Assembly (NCBI GenBank): GCA_026197015.1
Contig: JAPHRB010000089.1
Coordinates: forward strand, 1 to 23,888
Direction: 5' to 3'
Source of the DNA: Gammaproteobacteria bacterium
GTDB lineage: Bacteria > Pseudomonadota > Gammaproteobacteria > SZUA-229
DNA: 23,888 bases
Position numbers and translations under genes: made by a program
Notes under the pieces: generated by a model
The model's database searches: none
Told to the model about the DNA's origin: nothing
What the model saw: the letters and a program-made list of their open reading frames with translations, nothing else
Part shown: one piece after another, positions 23,179-23,888 of the stretch
Layout of the letters: each line of letters begins with the position of its first letter
Numbering within the stretch: the stretch's first letter is position 1

Positions 23179-23888
23179 ATGACAAAAAACATATTTTACA
23201 TTATTATATTAATGTTCTGCTTTATCACGGAGGGTTTTATGAGCGGCATGGCATCAACTTCGGTATATTCTAAATATTATACATTTTATATAGACACTGG
23301 CATTAGAGTATCGCTAGCGCCGCCTCCCGTTATAGAGGGAATAGATGTGGATAATAGCCATTATATTTCTGATTATTTTGACGGAAAGGAACAGGGATTA
23401 CTTGAGACCGCCGCTAATTATATGGCGTTGATAGATCTATGGGTTGAAGATGAAATCAGTACTTACAAAACACCTCTCACAGATATTTATTCTAAAAAAG
23501 CAAGCTCTGAATTATCTTATATCTGTAATCTTAGAGGTGATTCAGATACAGGAGAACAACGTATTACACTAAGCCTTAAATATGAATTAACAGAAAAAGC
23601 AACTCAACTGTTACAGGAGCGGCTCTGTTTATGGAAGGAAAAATATTTATCAAAACAACTAATCCCTGTTGAAATTAAAAATTATAAAAACATGACTGAG
23701 GAAACTTCATTTGGCAGCTTTACTGCCATGGGTGGTAACCTAAGAAGTGATATTGCCTTAAAATGGGGTGAATACCAGCTCAATAGCCTGAAAAAATGGA
23801 TACCCGCAGTAGAGTTGGCCGTAAAAAAAATTGAAAACAAATTTAAAGTTAAAATAATCTCTTCACAGACTGTGGATCAGAATAATAA
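23179..23888 (+). CDS. Unrecognised, probably exported protein (3' end cut off by the window)
   Basis: The frame is open from the ATG at 23179 to the last base, at least 236 residues. The first 27 residues (MTKNIFYIIILMFCFITEGF...) look like a signal peptide, but there is no ribosome site before this ATG. An in-frame ATG at 23239 has GGAGGG (23229-23234) just 4 nt upstream and would give a protein without signal. The mature part is mixed and soluble: VSLAPPPVIEGIDVDNSHYISDYFDGKEQG, then Lys/Glu-rich helices; two cysteines at 118 and 155 could pair. I do not recognise the family. It lies 181 bp after the M48 gene on the same strand and may or may not belong to that unit. Confidence 0.75.
   Translation, partial: MTKNIFYIIILMFCFITEGFMSGMASTSVYSKYYTFYIDTGIRVSLAPPPVIEGIDVDNSHYISDYFDGKEQGLLETAANYMALIDLWVEDEISTYKTPLTDIYSKKASSELSYICNLRGDSDTGEQRITLSLKYELTEKATQLLQERLCLWKEKYLSKQLIPVEIKNYKNMTEETSFGSFTAMGGNLRSDIALKWGEYQLNSLKKWIPAVELAVKKIENKFKVKIISSQTVDQNN

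Overview
The window looks like a chromosomal stretch of a gammaproteobacterium, probably free-living or marine. The grounds are a divergent tesA / ybbA-ybbP arrangement as in Escherichia coli, an HAE1-type RND pump, an OprC/NosA-like TonB-dependent receptor, a DUF6279-type lipoprotein, YbjQ proteins, and intergenic repeats of the AAGGGGTCAGA kind that are common in gammaproteobacterial genomes. Genes have moderate GC, whereas the intergenic stretches are long, AT-rich and repeat-laden. No tRNA, rRNA, CRISPR array or intact transposase was seen.

Layout. Bases 2-2788: the 3' nine tenths of an RND efflux pump gene, cut by the left edge. 3089-4317: a lipoprotein gene with a good promoter and ribosome site, broken by a single-base frameshift. 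4886-5781: an unknown 108-residue protein and a divergent cold-shock-domain protein. 6352-8032: a YahK-like zinc alcohol dehydrogenase and a secreted glutathione peroxidase. 8457-9878: a sodium:solute symporter of the PutP superfamily. 9879-10848: almost 1 kb without a gene but full of repeats. 10849-12858: a copper-type TonB-dependent receptor with a palindrome over its probable -10 region. 13115-13648 (minus): a membrane-anchored histidine phosphatase. 13650-14625: a decayed zone with two probable gene remnants. 14626-17907 (minus): ybbP and ybbA, with tesA diverging at 17906-18583. 18634-20866 (minus): a diguanylate cyclase followed by a DUF6279-like lipoprotein. 21349-22997: an operon of two YbjQ proteins and a membrane M48 metallopeptidase. 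23179 to the right edge: an unrecognised, probably exported protein, cut by the edge.

How the parts relate. Most units are independent cell-envelope functions: drug or lipid export (RND, YbbAP-TesA), metal uptake (OprC-like receptor), solute uptake (symporter), peroxide defence (periplasmic GPx), signalling (cyclase plus lipoprotein) and probably envelope quality control (YbjQ/M48). The most notable points are the intact CxxxM plus HxM copper ligand set in the receptor with a candidate operator in front, the YbjQ-YbjQ-M48 cassette, a second decayed copy of the 3' end of ybbP 1,630 bp from the real one with a phosphatase gene and remnants in between, and a cold-shock fold that has lost most of its nucleic-acid-stacking residues. 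No clearly new multi-gene system is proven by sequence alone; the YbjQ/M48 operon and the ybbP-tail region are the best leads.
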